From the NCBI GenBank assembly GCA_020639095.1, contig JACKHH010000011.1:41003-105002 (forward strand): 64,000 nt of DNA. Direction: 5' to 3'. A program made the translations under genes and the position numbers. This stretch comes from Phycisphaerales bacterium. Lineage in GTDB: Bacteria; Planctomycetota; Phycisphaerae; UBA1845. Below are positions 23,427-32,239 of the stretch, one piece after another (position 1 is the first letter of the stretch; the number at the start of each line of letters is the position of its first letter). The notes beneath the pieces were generated by a model. It ran no database searches. It was not told the origin of the DNA and saw nothing but the letters and a program-made list of their open reading frames with translations.

Positions 23427-24547
23427 GCCGACTTGGCGGGCGCGTCTGTCTCGCGGAACATCGGGACAGTCGATGGGTGCGGAGGGGTTTGCTCTGCGCC
23501 CTGCTTGGCGCTGGGGGTTCTGATTGGTGCGTGCTGCGCCGGATGATTCTGCTCGCGGAGGATTTCCGCCAGGGCGGCGCGATGCGGGAAAAGGCCCAAG
23601 GTTCCGCCGGTGTGGAGGAAGACGATTTCGCGGTCGCGATCGATCGCACCGCACTTCACATATTGCAGCAGGGCGTAGAGTGCTTTGCCGGTGTAGACGG
23701 GGTCGAGCAACATGCCGGTCGTGCGGCAGAAGTCGGCGATGAGTTGCAGCTCGCCGCGATTCGGCAGGCCGTAACCGTCGCCACGCGCGTCGATGAGGTT
23801 GATGTCGCTTTCGTCCGCGTCCACCACCACGCCGAGCTTGCGAGCGGCTCCGTGGATCAAGTCGAGCAATACCGGCACCCACTCTGTAGCCGTGCCCTGC
23901 ACGAACGCACCGACTGGGCGAATCGGCACGCCGGCGAGTGAAAGTCCCAGGAACAAACCGGCGTACGTGCCACCGCTCGCGAGCGGTGCGACGACGTGGC
24001 GCATATCGCCGGCTGACGTGCCGAGCTGCGCCGCCAACTCCAGACCCGCCCGCACGTACCCGAGCGTGCCCACGATGCTCGACCCGCCGAAGGGCACGAG
24101 ATACGGCGAATGCCCGCCTTGGCGAAGTACGTTCGCCCGCTCCGCAAGCACCGCATCACGAAGGGCTGCGTCGTCGGACTCAAGTACTTCGATGTCCGCA
24201 CCAGCCAGTTGATCGATGAGGAAGTTGCCGTCCGGCTCGCCGGGGCGTTCACCGGTGAGGATCAGATGGCAGCGGAACCCGGTCATGGCTGCTGCGACCG
24301 CGAGGGCACGTGCGCAATTCGATTGCACCGCGCCGCAGGAGAGCAGCGTGTCCGCACCGGCAGCCCGCGCATCCGCCAGCAGGTACTCCAGCTTGCGCAC
24401 CTTGTTGCCACTCAAGCCGTTGCCGGTGAGGTCGTCGCGTTTGACCAGCAGGGGAACGCCAAACGCTTCGGGCGATACGCGTACGATCGGCGTGGGCAGT
24501 TGCGCCAGGGGAAATCGCGGTGTGTTTTCCAATGCGAATTGCTGCAC
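23399..24547 (-). CDS. PLP-dependent D-cysteine desulfhydrase / ACC deaminase family enzyme
   Basis: 382 residues. RFPLAQLPTPIVRV and VKRDDLTGNGLSGNKVRKLEYLLADA contain the PLP-binding Lys in SGNKVRK. LSCGAVQSNCARALAVAAA is the phosphate and substrate loop, and LHTGGTLGLFPHRAAL near the end is the C-terminal glycine loop. Family members break down D-cysteine or 1-aminocyclopropane-1-carboxylate; the exact substrate cannot be read. The last 45 residues form a Pro/Ala-rich extension that runs into the convergent queA gene, so this tail may be recent. Confidence 0.88.
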   Translation of the reverse strand: MQQFALENTPRFPLAQLPTPIVRVSPEAFGVPLLVKRDDLTGNGLSGNKVRKLEYLLADARAAGADTLLSCGAVQSNCARALAVAAAMTGFRCHLILTGERPGEPDGNFLIDQLAGADIEVLESDDAALRDAVLAERANVLRQGGHSPYLVPFGGSSIVGTLGYVRAGLELAAQLGTSAGDMRHVVAPLASGGTYAGLFLGLSLAGVPIRPVGAFVQGTATEWVPVLLDLIHGAARKLGVVVDADESDINLIDARGDGYGLPNRGELQLIADFCRTTGMLLDPVYTGKALYALLQYVKCGAIDRDREIVFLHTGGTLGLFPHRAALAEILREQNHPAQHAPIRTPSAKQGAEQTPPHPSTVPMFRETDAPAKSAQRISIASP

Positions 24548-24702
24548 GGCGGGTGACTCGCTCCGTCAAGTCGTCGCCTGCGCGATCATCCATGACCACA
24601 CGTCTCAACTATACCCACGCGCACCCGCCATAGCAAGGAAAATCGGATTGGGGAAATCAGTATGTGATGTGTTGTAGCGTGTTATCGCTACCAACCAGAT
24701 TC

Positions 24703-24753
24703 TGTCGGACCGGTTTCCCAACCGGTCATGACCGGCTGGGAAACCGGTCCCCC
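24703..24753. repeat. GACCGG palindromic doublet (copy 2)
   Basis: Inverted pair GGACCGGTTTCCCAACCGGTC and GACCGGCTGGGAAACCGGTCC (each about 21 bases, written here as sister to 21535-21585). Confidence 0.75.
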
Positions 24754-24807
24754 ATAGGGAACTGTTGGTGACTGTTCAACCCTTGCTGGTATGCATACTG
24801 CATCAGA

Positions 24808-25701
24808 CTACTGGGAATCGGGTGCTTGCCCCATGTGCGTGGCGGATGTGCTCGAAATGGCAGCCATGTCGTAGGGCGTGCCACACTCGGGGCACCGTGG
24901 TTCGGTCAAACCGATGAGCAGGTAGCCGCAGCGTTCGCAGACTTCGGCATCGGGTTCATAGTCAGCGAGCGTTCCCGTCGCGATGGCCCAGAGCGTATGG
25001 GGAAATCTGCGTCGGCACCGCGTTTTTGCTTCCATGATTGCACCAACCAGGATCAGCAATGAACCAGCCAGCGCTAGGTGTACACCGATCAACGCACCAT
25101 CCAGTGTCCAACTGGCGAACCACACGATGCAGCACAATGCGATCCAACATCGCCGACAGATCACACCGGCAGGGCATCGTCGCGAAACGAACGGCACGTA
25201 TACCAGCGTAAGCGCGGCGATTGAAAGCGCGACGATTTCCGATACATCCCAAGTCGTCAGATTCCGCGACGACATCCGCCCAATGAAGTCAAATAGAAGT
25301 GTGGACAGCGCGACCGCGCAGATCAGGAGCGTGCTAGTGCTCGCGGCGTACCGTGCAAGTCGCGACTCGGGCGACCGGTTTGACAACACTGATAGCGCAA
25401 TCAGCAACCCGAAAACATAGGCAGCCGTGTACACCGAGCAACCCAAGAAGAAGTCGACGAAGTTGCTGAGCGAGGTGAACAGGTCCAAGTATTCGCTTGC
25501 CGAACCAGGAAACATGCCCACCATTTCCTTGCACGGATATAGCGTCGCGCTGCAACTGGTGATGGCTGGGAGGAAGAAGCAGCACGCCAGCACGAATCCG
25601 CCGAAAGCCTGCACGCGTCGTGAGCGGCGGATCGTTTTGTGGCGACGCTCACCGGGCGAGAAGGGTTGGGATTCCACCGGGCTGTCGGGTGCTTCCGCCA
25701 T
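24808..25701 (-). CDS. multi-span membrane protein with C-terminal zinc ribbon
   Basis: 297 residues. Hydrophobic helices occur near residues 33-50, 90-112, 120-145, 155-172, 185-205 and 210-225. The C-terminal part has EVCERCGYLLIGLTEPRCPECGTPYD, the same ribbon type as in several other membrane proteins of this window. A short charged N-terminus (SPGERRHKTIRRSRRVQ) precedes the first helix. Transport, sensing and scaffolding are all possible; nothing specific is visible. Confidence 0.8.
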   Translation of the reverse strand: MAEAPDSPVESQPFSPGERRHKTIRRSRRVQAFGGFVLACCFFLPAITSCSATLYPCKEMVGMFPGSASEYLDLFTSLSNFVDFFLGCSVYTAAYVFGLLIALSVLSNRSPESRLARYAASTSTLLICAVALSTLLFDFIGRMSSRNLTTWDVSEIVALSIAALTLVYVPFVSRRCPAGVICRRCWIALCCIVWFASWTLDGALIGVHLALAGSLLILVGAIMEAKTRCRRRFPHTLWAIATGTLADYEPDAEVCERCGYLLIGLTEPRCPECGTPYDMAAISSTSATHMGQAPDSQ

Positions 25702-25745
25702 GGCGCATCAGCCTAACCGGCCCGCACCAACGACGCACGCGGAGT

Positions 25746-26477
25746 TTATGCCATGACCAGGTCGAGGAAGCGGTGCAGGATGGTGTCAGCCTCCGGTGTC
25801 GGCAGGGGGTTGCGCTTAAGCGACTCGAACTCTTCGTCGGAGGGCAGGTAGCTGTCGCGGTAATAGCTCAGTCGTTCGATGAGATGCTGCGCGCTCATCT
25901 CCGCGTGAAACTGCGTACCATACACCGGTTTGCCCGCAAGCCGGTAAATTTGATTCGGGCAGCGCTGCGAACGCGCCAGTTCCACGCCACCTTCGGGAAG
26001 CCGCGACACCCGGTCGTGATGCCCCATGTGCGCGGGAAAACTCTCCGGAAAACCGGTCAGCAGATCATCGGCAAGGCCCGCGTCCGTCAGGTGAATGCCG
26101 AACGTACCCACCTCCTCGTTCGCGCGATCAGTGATCACTTCGCCACCCAGCGCGCGGGCGATGAATTGATGGCCCCAGCACGAGCCGAACATCGGCATCC
26201 CGGCATCAACAAGCCGTTGCGTCACCTCGGTCATGGGCGCGGTGAAGTCGTAATCCTCCGTCGCGCTGTGGGCAGCGGCTCCGCCGAGAATGACCATATC
26301 CGCGTCCGCGACCTGCTCCCAACGTATTTTCGGCGTCTCGACGAGGTTGATCACCGTCATGAGGTCGGGATCCAGTCCACATCGTTCGACAAAGCACGAC
26401 TGCTCGTGCAGCGCGACTTCCGGTTTCTCGCGAACCTGGACCAATGCCACCTTCACACGTGGGGTACTGCCACTCAT
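25746..26477 (-). CDS. class I glutamine amidotransferase (GMP-synthase-like)
   Basis: 243 residues. The nucleophile elbow GSCWGHQFIARALGG holds the catalytic Cys, and YGTQFHAEMS provides the His with a nearby Glu. MVILGGAAAHSATEDYDF corresponds to the oxyanion region. This is a stand-alone GATase1 domain like those in GMP-synthase-related proteins of unknown acceptor. It starts 358 bases from the divergent M16 peptidase gene. Confidence 0.88.
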   Translation of the reverse strand: MSGSTPRVKVALVQVREKPEVALHEQSCFVERCGLDPDLMTVINLVETPKIRWEQVADADMVILGGAAAHSATEDYDFTAPMTEVTQRLVDAGMPMFGSCWGHQFIARALGGEVITDRANEEVGTFGIHLTDAGLADDLLTGFPESFPAHMGHHDRVSRLPEGGVELARSQRCPNQIYRLAGKPVYGTQFHAEMSAQHLIERLSYYRDSYLPSDEEFESLKRNPLPTPEADTILHRFLDLVMA

Positions 26478-26835
26478 GTCTGGTGCAACTCCTCGGCAAG
26501 ACTGGATGTGCGGTGTCGGCTTGTTCGCCCGCGCACAAAGATATCACAGGGTGGACCCGTCATTGAATGGTAACGCACACGCCCCTGATGGTCCATGCAG
26601 GTCCGCGTGACAAGTTCTTACGCTTCCCGCGCCCCAGTGCTATCCCGTGGGTTGCGGACTGCCGTTATGCTGCGGGCTTTCACCCAATCAGGCAGGCGGA
26701 AAGCCTAGAAGCGTCCGGAATCACGCCACGAAACGGGAAGCGTCAAACGAAGGTCGGTCGGCCAGTGCGATGAACGCACCGGTGAGCCTGTCGTCATCAT
26801 TCGCTCGTGGCTGCACAATCGCTAAGGAGATCAAC
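26478..26835. other. divergent intergenic region
   Basis: No gene is convincing here. ACGCTTCCCG at 26620-26629 is exactly inverted at 26734-26743 about 105 bases away. The region must hold promoters for both neighbours, and AAGGAG at 26824 is the ribosome binding site of the M16 gene. Confidence 0.5.
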
Positions 26836-29697
26836 ATGGTAGTCAGGAGAAGTGCCGGCGTCCTTGCGGCGTCGCTGGTGTGGGCAATCGTCATTGGTTC
26901 AGCCGCGGCAGAACCGCTGCCTCAGGACAACCGGATCATCTCGGGCACGTTGCCCAACGGTGTGACCTGGATGTACCGCCAGCACGACAACCCACCCGAT
27001 AAGCTGGCGCTCATGGTACACGTGCGCACCGGGTCGCTGAACGAAACCGACGCGCAGCGCGGTCTGGCCCACTTCATGGAGCACATGTGTTTCAACGGCA
27101 CCGAGCACTACGCACCGGGCACGCTCATCAAATACTTCGAAAGCATCGGCATGGAGTTCGGAGCCGACCTGAACGCTTTCACCAGTTTCGACCAGACTGT
27201 CTACATGCTGTTCCTGCCCGATACCGCGGAAGAGGAAGTCGACAAGGGCGTGATGACGCTTAGCGATTACGTCTTCCGTGCGCTGCTCCTTCCGGAGGAG
27301 ATCGACAAGGAACGCGGCGTGGTGTTGGCGGAGTGGCGCACAGGCCGAGGCGCGCAGCAGCGCATTCTCGATCAGGAACTGAGCCAGGTCTTCGCCGGAA
27401 CGCGATTCGCCGAGCGCCTCCCGATCGGTTTGCCGGAAGTTATCGAACACGCACCGTACGATGAGTTCAAGAAATACTACAAAACGTGGTATCGTCCGGA
27501 GAACATCACGGTGATGGCTGTCGGCGATGCGCCGATCGAGAAGGTCAAGCCCGCGTTCGACAAGTGGTTCGGTGAGTACAAAGCCGATACGACCGCCGGC
27601 GAGGCGCAGAAGGCTGGGTTCAAACCGTTCACCGAAGACCGTGCATTCGTCATCACCGATCCGGAACTCGGCGATTGCACCGTCGATCTCACCGCAATCG
27701 AACCGGGTCGCCCGCCGGTCACCACCGTCGAGCAGGCACGCACCGAACTCGTCGAGTCGGTGGCTGCTTGGATCGTGAATCGTCGCCTCGACGAACGCGT
27801 GCAGAACGGCGAAGCCGCGTACCAGAACGCCGGTGTCCGAATGGATGACTTCTTCCACGACGGCTTCCTGGTGAACGGATCAGCCTCGGGCGAGTCGAAG
27901 GACTGGTCGAAGATGCTCGACGAGTTGGTCGTCGAAATCGTGCGTGCCCGGGAGCATGGCTTCACCGAACGCGAGTTGCAGCTTGCCCGCAAGGAAATCT
28001 TGTCGGACGCGCAGCGCCGCGTCGAGACGGAACCGACGCGCAACGCCCGCGGCATCCTCTTTGGGATCATGTCGGCCGTGAACGATCGCGTGCCGATCAG
28101 CTCGGCTGCCCAGGATCTTGAACTGAATGAGAAGCTGTTGCCCACGCTGCAACTCGCGGAAATCAGCGAGTCGTTCGGCAAGCACTACAGTGACAAGTCG
28201 TTCGCCTTCACGGTCACGATGCCCGAGAAGGAAGGCATCAAGATCCCCGCGCCGGAAGAAGTGCTGACGGTCGCAAAGGCCGCGCTTTCGCGCAGGACCG
28301 AAGCGCCGAAGGAGAACGCAGCACCCACCACGCTGCTCGAATCGGAACCGGTCGCGGGCAATGTCATGGAATCCGCAACCGACGATGACATTCAGGTGAC
28401 CAGCGCCTGGTTGGACAACGGGGTCCGCGTGCATCACCGCTACATGGACTACAAGAAGGACACCGTGCTGGTGAGCATTCTGCTCGCGGGCGGACAGATC
28501 GAGGAAACCGAACCGACGTTGGGATTGACGGAAGTCGCAGCCACTGCGTTGCGTGCCCAGCCCGCGACCAGCCGGCTGACGTCGACGAACGTGCGTGACA
28601 TCATGACCGGTGTGAACATCGGCGTGTCAGCCGGTGCGAGCGACGACACCGTCGACTTCCGCATCTCCGGCTCACCGAACGATCTTGAGAAGGGTCTGGA
28701 ACTGGCGCACGCGTTGCTCACCGACGGCAAGATCGAAGAGAGCTTCGTCAAGAACTGGAAGCTCCAGCAGGAGCAGCAGCGCGCGATGCTTGAGAAAATG
28801 CCGCGGTTCAAGGCGTTTGAGGCGCTCGCCGAGGTGTTCTACGGCGGTGACGTCCGTCGCCGTCCGCTGCTTGCGCCGGAACGCGTCGAAGCCATTACCA
28901 CAAATGACGTGCAGAAGTGGTACGACCGCATCCGCGCGACGGCGCCGATCGAAGTGGCCGTGGTCGGCGACGTGGACAAGGACACCGCGATGAAGCTGGT
29001 CAGCAAGTACATTGGTTCGCTGCCGAAGCGTGACCGCAGCGCTTCGCGTCTCGATCCGCTGCGCAAGATCACGCGTCCCAAGGGACCGATGGTGCGCAAC
29101 GTCGTGGTTGACACGGTGACGCCGCAGGCGATGACGCTCGCCGGTTTCGTGGGATGCGAAGAGAAGGCGGTTTTCGATGTGCGTGGTTTGGAACTCGCGG
29201 CGCACATTCTCAGCAGCCGCTTGATCGAAACGATTCGCGAGAACATGAGCCTGGTGTACTCGCTTCGCGCGATGAGCCGCCCGAGTGACGCGTACAACGA
29301 TTCAGGCATGTTCGGCACCTGGGCGCCGTGCGCACCGGAAAAGGCTGAGCAGGTCGTTGACGAAGTACACAAGATCTACAAGGAGTTCGCCGAGAAGGGC
29401 CCGACCGAGGAAGAACTCACCAACGCCAAGAAGCAGATCGAAAACGACCTCGACGAGGAATTCCGCGAGCCCAGCTATTGGCTGGTGACGCTTCGCGACA
29501 TCGACTACCACGGCCGGTCGCTCGCGGACGAGAAGGCGGAACCGACGGCATACCAGCCGTACACCGTTGACGACATCGTCAAGATCTTCCGCAAGTACTA
29601 CACGCCGGAGCGTTCGTTCAAGGTGACGGCTGTCCCGGCACCGGAAGGAAGCAAGGACGCCGGTTCGCAGAAGTCGGAAGAGAACCCGCCGTCATAG
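26836..29697 (+). CDS. secreted M16 zinc peptidase, two-lobed
   Basis: 953 residues from the ATG at 26836, which has AAGGAG seven bases upstream and starts a signal peptide (RSAGVLAASLVWAIVIGSAAA). The inverted zinc motif HxxEH is HFMEH at residues 79-83, with the distant Glu expected around residue 155. The middle and C-terminal regions repeat the M16 fold (VHHRYMDYKKDTVLVSILLAGG; VTPQAMTLAGFVG). Two M16 pairs in one chain fit the PqqL/pitrilysin-like layout. Likely role: peptide degradation in the periplasm. A strong terminator follows. Confidence 0.92.
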   Translation: MVVRRSAGVLAASLVWAIVIGSAAAEPLPQDNRIISGTLPNGVTWMYRQHDNPPDKLALMVHVRTGSLNETDAQRGLAHFMEHMCFNGTEHYAPGTLIKYFESIGMEFGADLNAFTSFDQTVYMLFLPDTAEEEVDKGVMTLSDYVFRALLLPEEIDKERGVVLAEWRTGRGAQQRILDQELSQVFAGTRFAERLPIGLPEVIEHAPYDEFKKYYKTWYRPENITVMAVGDAPIEKVKPAFDKWFGEYKADTTAGEAQKAGFKPFTEDRAFVITDPELGDCTVDLTAIEPGRPPVTTVEQARTELVESVAAWIVNRRLDERVQNGEAAYQNAGVRMDDFFHDGFLVNGSASGESKDWSKMLDELVVEIVRAREHGFTERELQLARKEILSDAQRRVETEPTRNARGILFGIMSAVNDRVPISSAAQDLELNEKLLPTLQLAEISESFGKHYSDKSFAFTVTMPEKEGIKIPAPEEVLTVAKAALSRRTEAPKENAAPTTLLESEPVAGNVMESATDDDIQVTSAWLDNGVRVHHRYMDYKKDTVLVSILLAGGQIEETEPTLGLTEVAATALRAQPATSRLTSTNVRDIMTGVNIGVSAGASDDTVDFRISGSPNDLEKGLELAHALLTDGKIEESFVKNWKLQQEQQRAMLEKMPRFKAFEALAEVFYGGDVRRRPLLAPERVEAITTNDVQKWYDRIRATAPIEVAVVGDVDKDTAMKLVSKYIGSLPKRDRSASRLDPLRKITRPKGPMVRNVVVDTVTPQAMTLAGFVGCEEKAVFDVRGLELAAHILSSRLIETIRENMSLVYSLRAMSRPSDAYNDSGMFGTWAPCAPEKAEQVVDEVHKIYKEFAEKGPTEEELTNAKKQIENDLDEEFREPSYWLVTLRDIDYHGRSLADEKAEPTAYQPYTVDDIVKIFRKYYTPERSFKVTAVPAPEGSKDAGSQKSEENPPS

Positions 29698-29725
29698 ACG
29701 ACAGGGAATGATGTAAATACCAATC

Positions 29726-29767
29726 GGCGGCCTGCATCGGAATTTCGGTGCGGGCCGCCTCTTTTTT
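29726..29767 (+). terminator. rho-independent terminator of the M16 gene
   Basis: GGCGGCC at 29726-29732 pairs with GGCCGCC at 29753-29759, with additional pairing inside, followed by CTTTTTTG. Confidence 0.85.
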
Positions 29768-29819
29768 GTCTCAACCGTGTGCGAATGGATGCATGTTCGA
29801 TGGAGTGACAGCGCACCGC

Positions 29820-29896
29820 GTACCACTGCTCTTGAGCAGTGGTGATTCTTGGAAGCGGTACGTCAGATCAAGCCCACGGCACAAGAGCAGTGGCAC
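29820..29896. repeat. palindromic doublet, CACTGCTCTTGAGCAGTG family (copy 3)
   Basis: Left palindrome at 29823-29842. The right half is partly decayed (ACAAGAGCAGTGGCAC ending at 29896). It lies between convergent genes. Confidence 0.75.
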
Positions 29897-29927
29897 AGGG
29901 CTTCGTCATCCAGATTGCAGGAACGAA

Positions 29928-30965
29928 TCACTCAACCGGCAGCACGATCTTGCCCTGCACGTGGCCGGACTCCAGGCGGGTGTGGCCTTCGCCGAGCGAT
30001 TCCGGGCTGAGCGGGTTGAGCACGCAGCACGTGATCGGTTTCACCACACCGGCTTCGATCAGCTTGGTGAGTTCCGCGAACTGTTTGCCGTACACGTCCC
30101 ACGCATCGGGCCCGCCGAAGATCGCCCGCGCGCCGACGTACTCGAAGTGCAACGACGCGGAGCGTGCGAAGAGCGGGCTGCGGCTGGCGTTGAACACGTT
30201 CAGGTCGAAACCGGCTGGCTCTTCGACGATCGAAACGATCCTGCCGTCGAAGTCGACGATGTTGCAGCACAACCGCTTCATGTCGCCGCCCCAGAAGTCA
30301 AAGGCAGCCGCAACGCGTTTCCCGCCGTTCATCTCCAGCGTGCGCGAGCCCAGTTCATCCACGTTCAACCCGCGATAGCGCAAGATGTGTTCGCGCGGGA
30401 TGCCGAGTTTGTCCGTGAGGTAGGCTGCACTCGCGTCGCTGCCCGCCGTCGTGAGGATCGGGTCCGCGCCGAGGTTGCGCAGCAGTTGGATCGCGATGCT
30501 CCCCACGCCACCAGCTCCGCCCGCGACGAACACCGCGCGCCCCGCGCTGAGCGTACTCGGTTTCACCACGGCTTGGTATGCGGTGAGACCTGCGAGCGGA
30601 AACGCCGCCGCCTGCACGAAGTCGAGGTTCTTCGGCTTCACGGAAACGAAGGCTGCCGGGATGCAGAAGAATTCCGCGTTCGCACCGTTCGACTGCCGTC
30701 CGCCGAGGTACGAGTACACCTCGTCGCCGACGTTCAAACTGGTCACGTTCGGTCCCACGGCATCGACGACACCGGATGCATCGAACCCCAACACCATCGG
30801 CAGTGTGCCGCGAAAGCGACCCTGGCGATACTTGTAATCGATCGGATTGACCGCGACGGCCCGAACGCGCACGCGCACCTCGCCGGTGCGCGGTTCCGGT
30901 GTGGACCAATCCTGCTCGTTGAAATTGTCGACGCTGCCAAAAGCGTTAAGCGCGATTGCTCTCAT
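29928..30965 (-). CDS. zinc-independent alcohol dehydrogenase / quinone oxidoreductase (MDR family)
   Basis: 345 residues. The N-terminal GroES-like fold (GEVRVRVRAVAVNPIDYKYRQGRF, VLGFDASGVVDAVG) is followed by the Rossmann dinucleotide motif VFVAGGAGGVGSIAIQLLR. NPIDYK and the lack of the Cys/His zinc ligands place it with quinone-reductase-like MDR proteins that use NADPH. The substrate is not readable. It starts about 115 bases before the pseudopilin gene region and is convergent with the M16 gene. Confidence 0.9.
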   Translation of the reverse strand: MRAIALNAFGSVDNFNEQDWSTPEPRTGEVRVRVRAVAVNPIDYKYRQGRFRGTLPMVLGFDASGVVDAVGPNVTSLNVGDEVYSYLGGRQSNGANAEFFCIPAAFVSVKPKNLDFVQAAAFPLAGLTAYQAVVKPSTLSAGRAVFVAGGAGGVGSIAIQLLRNLGADPILTTAGSDASAAYLTDKLGIPREHILRYRGLNVDELGSRTLEMNGGKRVAAAFDFWGGDMKRLCCNIVDFDGRIVSIVEEPAGFDLNVFNASRSPLFARSASLHFEYVGARAIFGGPDAWDVYGKQFAELTKLIEAGVVKPITCCVLNPLSPESLGEGHTRLESGHVQGKIVLPVE

Positions 30966-31081
30966 TTCCCTGGTATCTCCGGACGCTCAAAGTGTCCCAC
31001 CGCGCAGGCATCAGCCTTACGCTGCGCGCATGTTAGGAGTATATGGCAGACTGTCCAGTGGCAATCCGGTGGCCAACGAGC

Positions 31082-32029
31082 CTAGTCAGGCACGACCCAG
31101 GCTTCGTCCTTGCCGTCGATGTGAAAGAGGTTGTTGGTTCCGTCGAAGCCCACGACACCATCGGGATCGACGTTGTAGCCGAGAGCCTGCGGCGTTTCGC
31201 CGCTTGCGTGCGCGTCCATCCAGAGCACGGCTGCCTGTCCCGCATTGTGGCGTCCATGTGCCGTGGAGGCCGCTTGCGGCGAGTTATCGTACTCCGCCAT
31301 CTCGCCTTTTGTGGGATCGACGCGCGGCGGGTCGAGGTTGAATCCTTCGTTGCCGAGTTGGTCAGGGTCTCGGCCATTGTTGTCGTAAGGTTTCTTGAAT
31401 CGGAAACTGGCAGCCGTTCCCATCGAATCAGCAACCGCGACGCACCTGCCGGGCGAACGCACGCGCGTGGCGATGACCGGCCAGTTCTTGAACCGTGTGG
31501 GATCGCCCTCGTCGAGCAGGCGATTGTTGCCCAGGAACTGATAGTTGTAGCCGTACGAGCCGTTGCGTTCGTCGGTCCAGTCAGCCACGGCGGGGCAAAC
31601 GTAGACCGTGCTCGCGTAGTTTTGACGGTCCCCTTTTTCGCCTGACTTATCGATCGTGGATTTCTCCGGCTGCGGATCGTCAAACGCGGGCACGCCGACA
31701 TACCCGCCGATGATCGCGAGAAAGGTGGGGCGGTACTTGAGCCCGCCCGCGATCACTGCACGCCAATTCACTCCGTCGCCAAGATTGGGCATGCGACACG
31801 GGACGAGCACGTCGTTGTTGTCCATCGCGTACATCGCCAGCCCCTGCCCGAGCGTGTGCAGTTGCGACAGGCAGACGGTGGTTTTTCCTTGGGCACGCGC
31901 TTTCTTCAACGAGGGAAGGAGTATGGCGATGAGCAGCGCGATGATGCTGATGACCACGAGCAACTCAACAAGCGTGAACGCACGGAGCCGTTCTCGCTGA
32001 GCATCATGACGTGCCATAAAACCGGTCAT
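31082..32029 (-). CDS. pseudopilin-type protein with planctomycete periplasmic domain
   Basis: 315 residues from the ATG at 32029 (ATG at 32017 is an alternative). FTLVELLVVISIIALL with a preceding Arg-rich leader is a class III/prepilin peptidase signal and membrane helix. The remainder is the H-X9-DG-type globular region: TAHGRHNAGQAAVLWMDAHASGETPQ near the C-terminus corresponds to the common planctomycete motif RH..G.....DGHV. Such proteins are abundant in planctomycetes, are probably processed and surface or type II secretion-associated, and their individual roles are unknown. Confidence 0.88.
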   Translation of the reverse strand: MTGFMARHDAQRERLRAFTLVELLVVISIIALLIAILLPSLKKARAQGKTTVCLSQLHTLGQGLAMYAMDNNDVLVPCRMPNLGDGVNWRAVIAGGLKYRPTFLAIIGGYVGVPAFDDPQPEKSTIDKSGEKGDRQNYASTVYVCPAVADWTDERNGSYGYNYQFLGNNRLLDEGDPTRFKNWPVIATRVRSPGRCVAVADSMGTAASFRFKKPYDNNGRDPDQLGNEGFNLDPPRVDPTKGEMAEYDNSPQAASTAHGRHNAGQAAVLWMDAHASGETPQALGYNVDPDGVVGFDGTNNLFHIDGKDEAWVVPD

Positions 32030-32239
32030 CCAGGAAGTCGCCTGCCCAATGAACCTGTCGGCAGAATCGAGACCCAAGGATAACCAATGTGGAAACACCA
32101 CTCAAAGCAATTCGAGCCCGCAATACGTGGAACGCCACGGCAATCTTGGCAAAATGCAGATCACGATGACAATGCGCCGGGAGCGGCCTGGCCCCATCCG
32201 CGCCCAATTCGTCATTCATCCTTCGTCATTGAGCATTCT

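Noticed and set aside
29748..31085. A 445-codon plus-strand frame opposite the MDR oxidoreductase
   Set aside because: The minus strand encodes clear GroES-like and Rossmann motifs; this frame is a shadow that also starts within a repeat.
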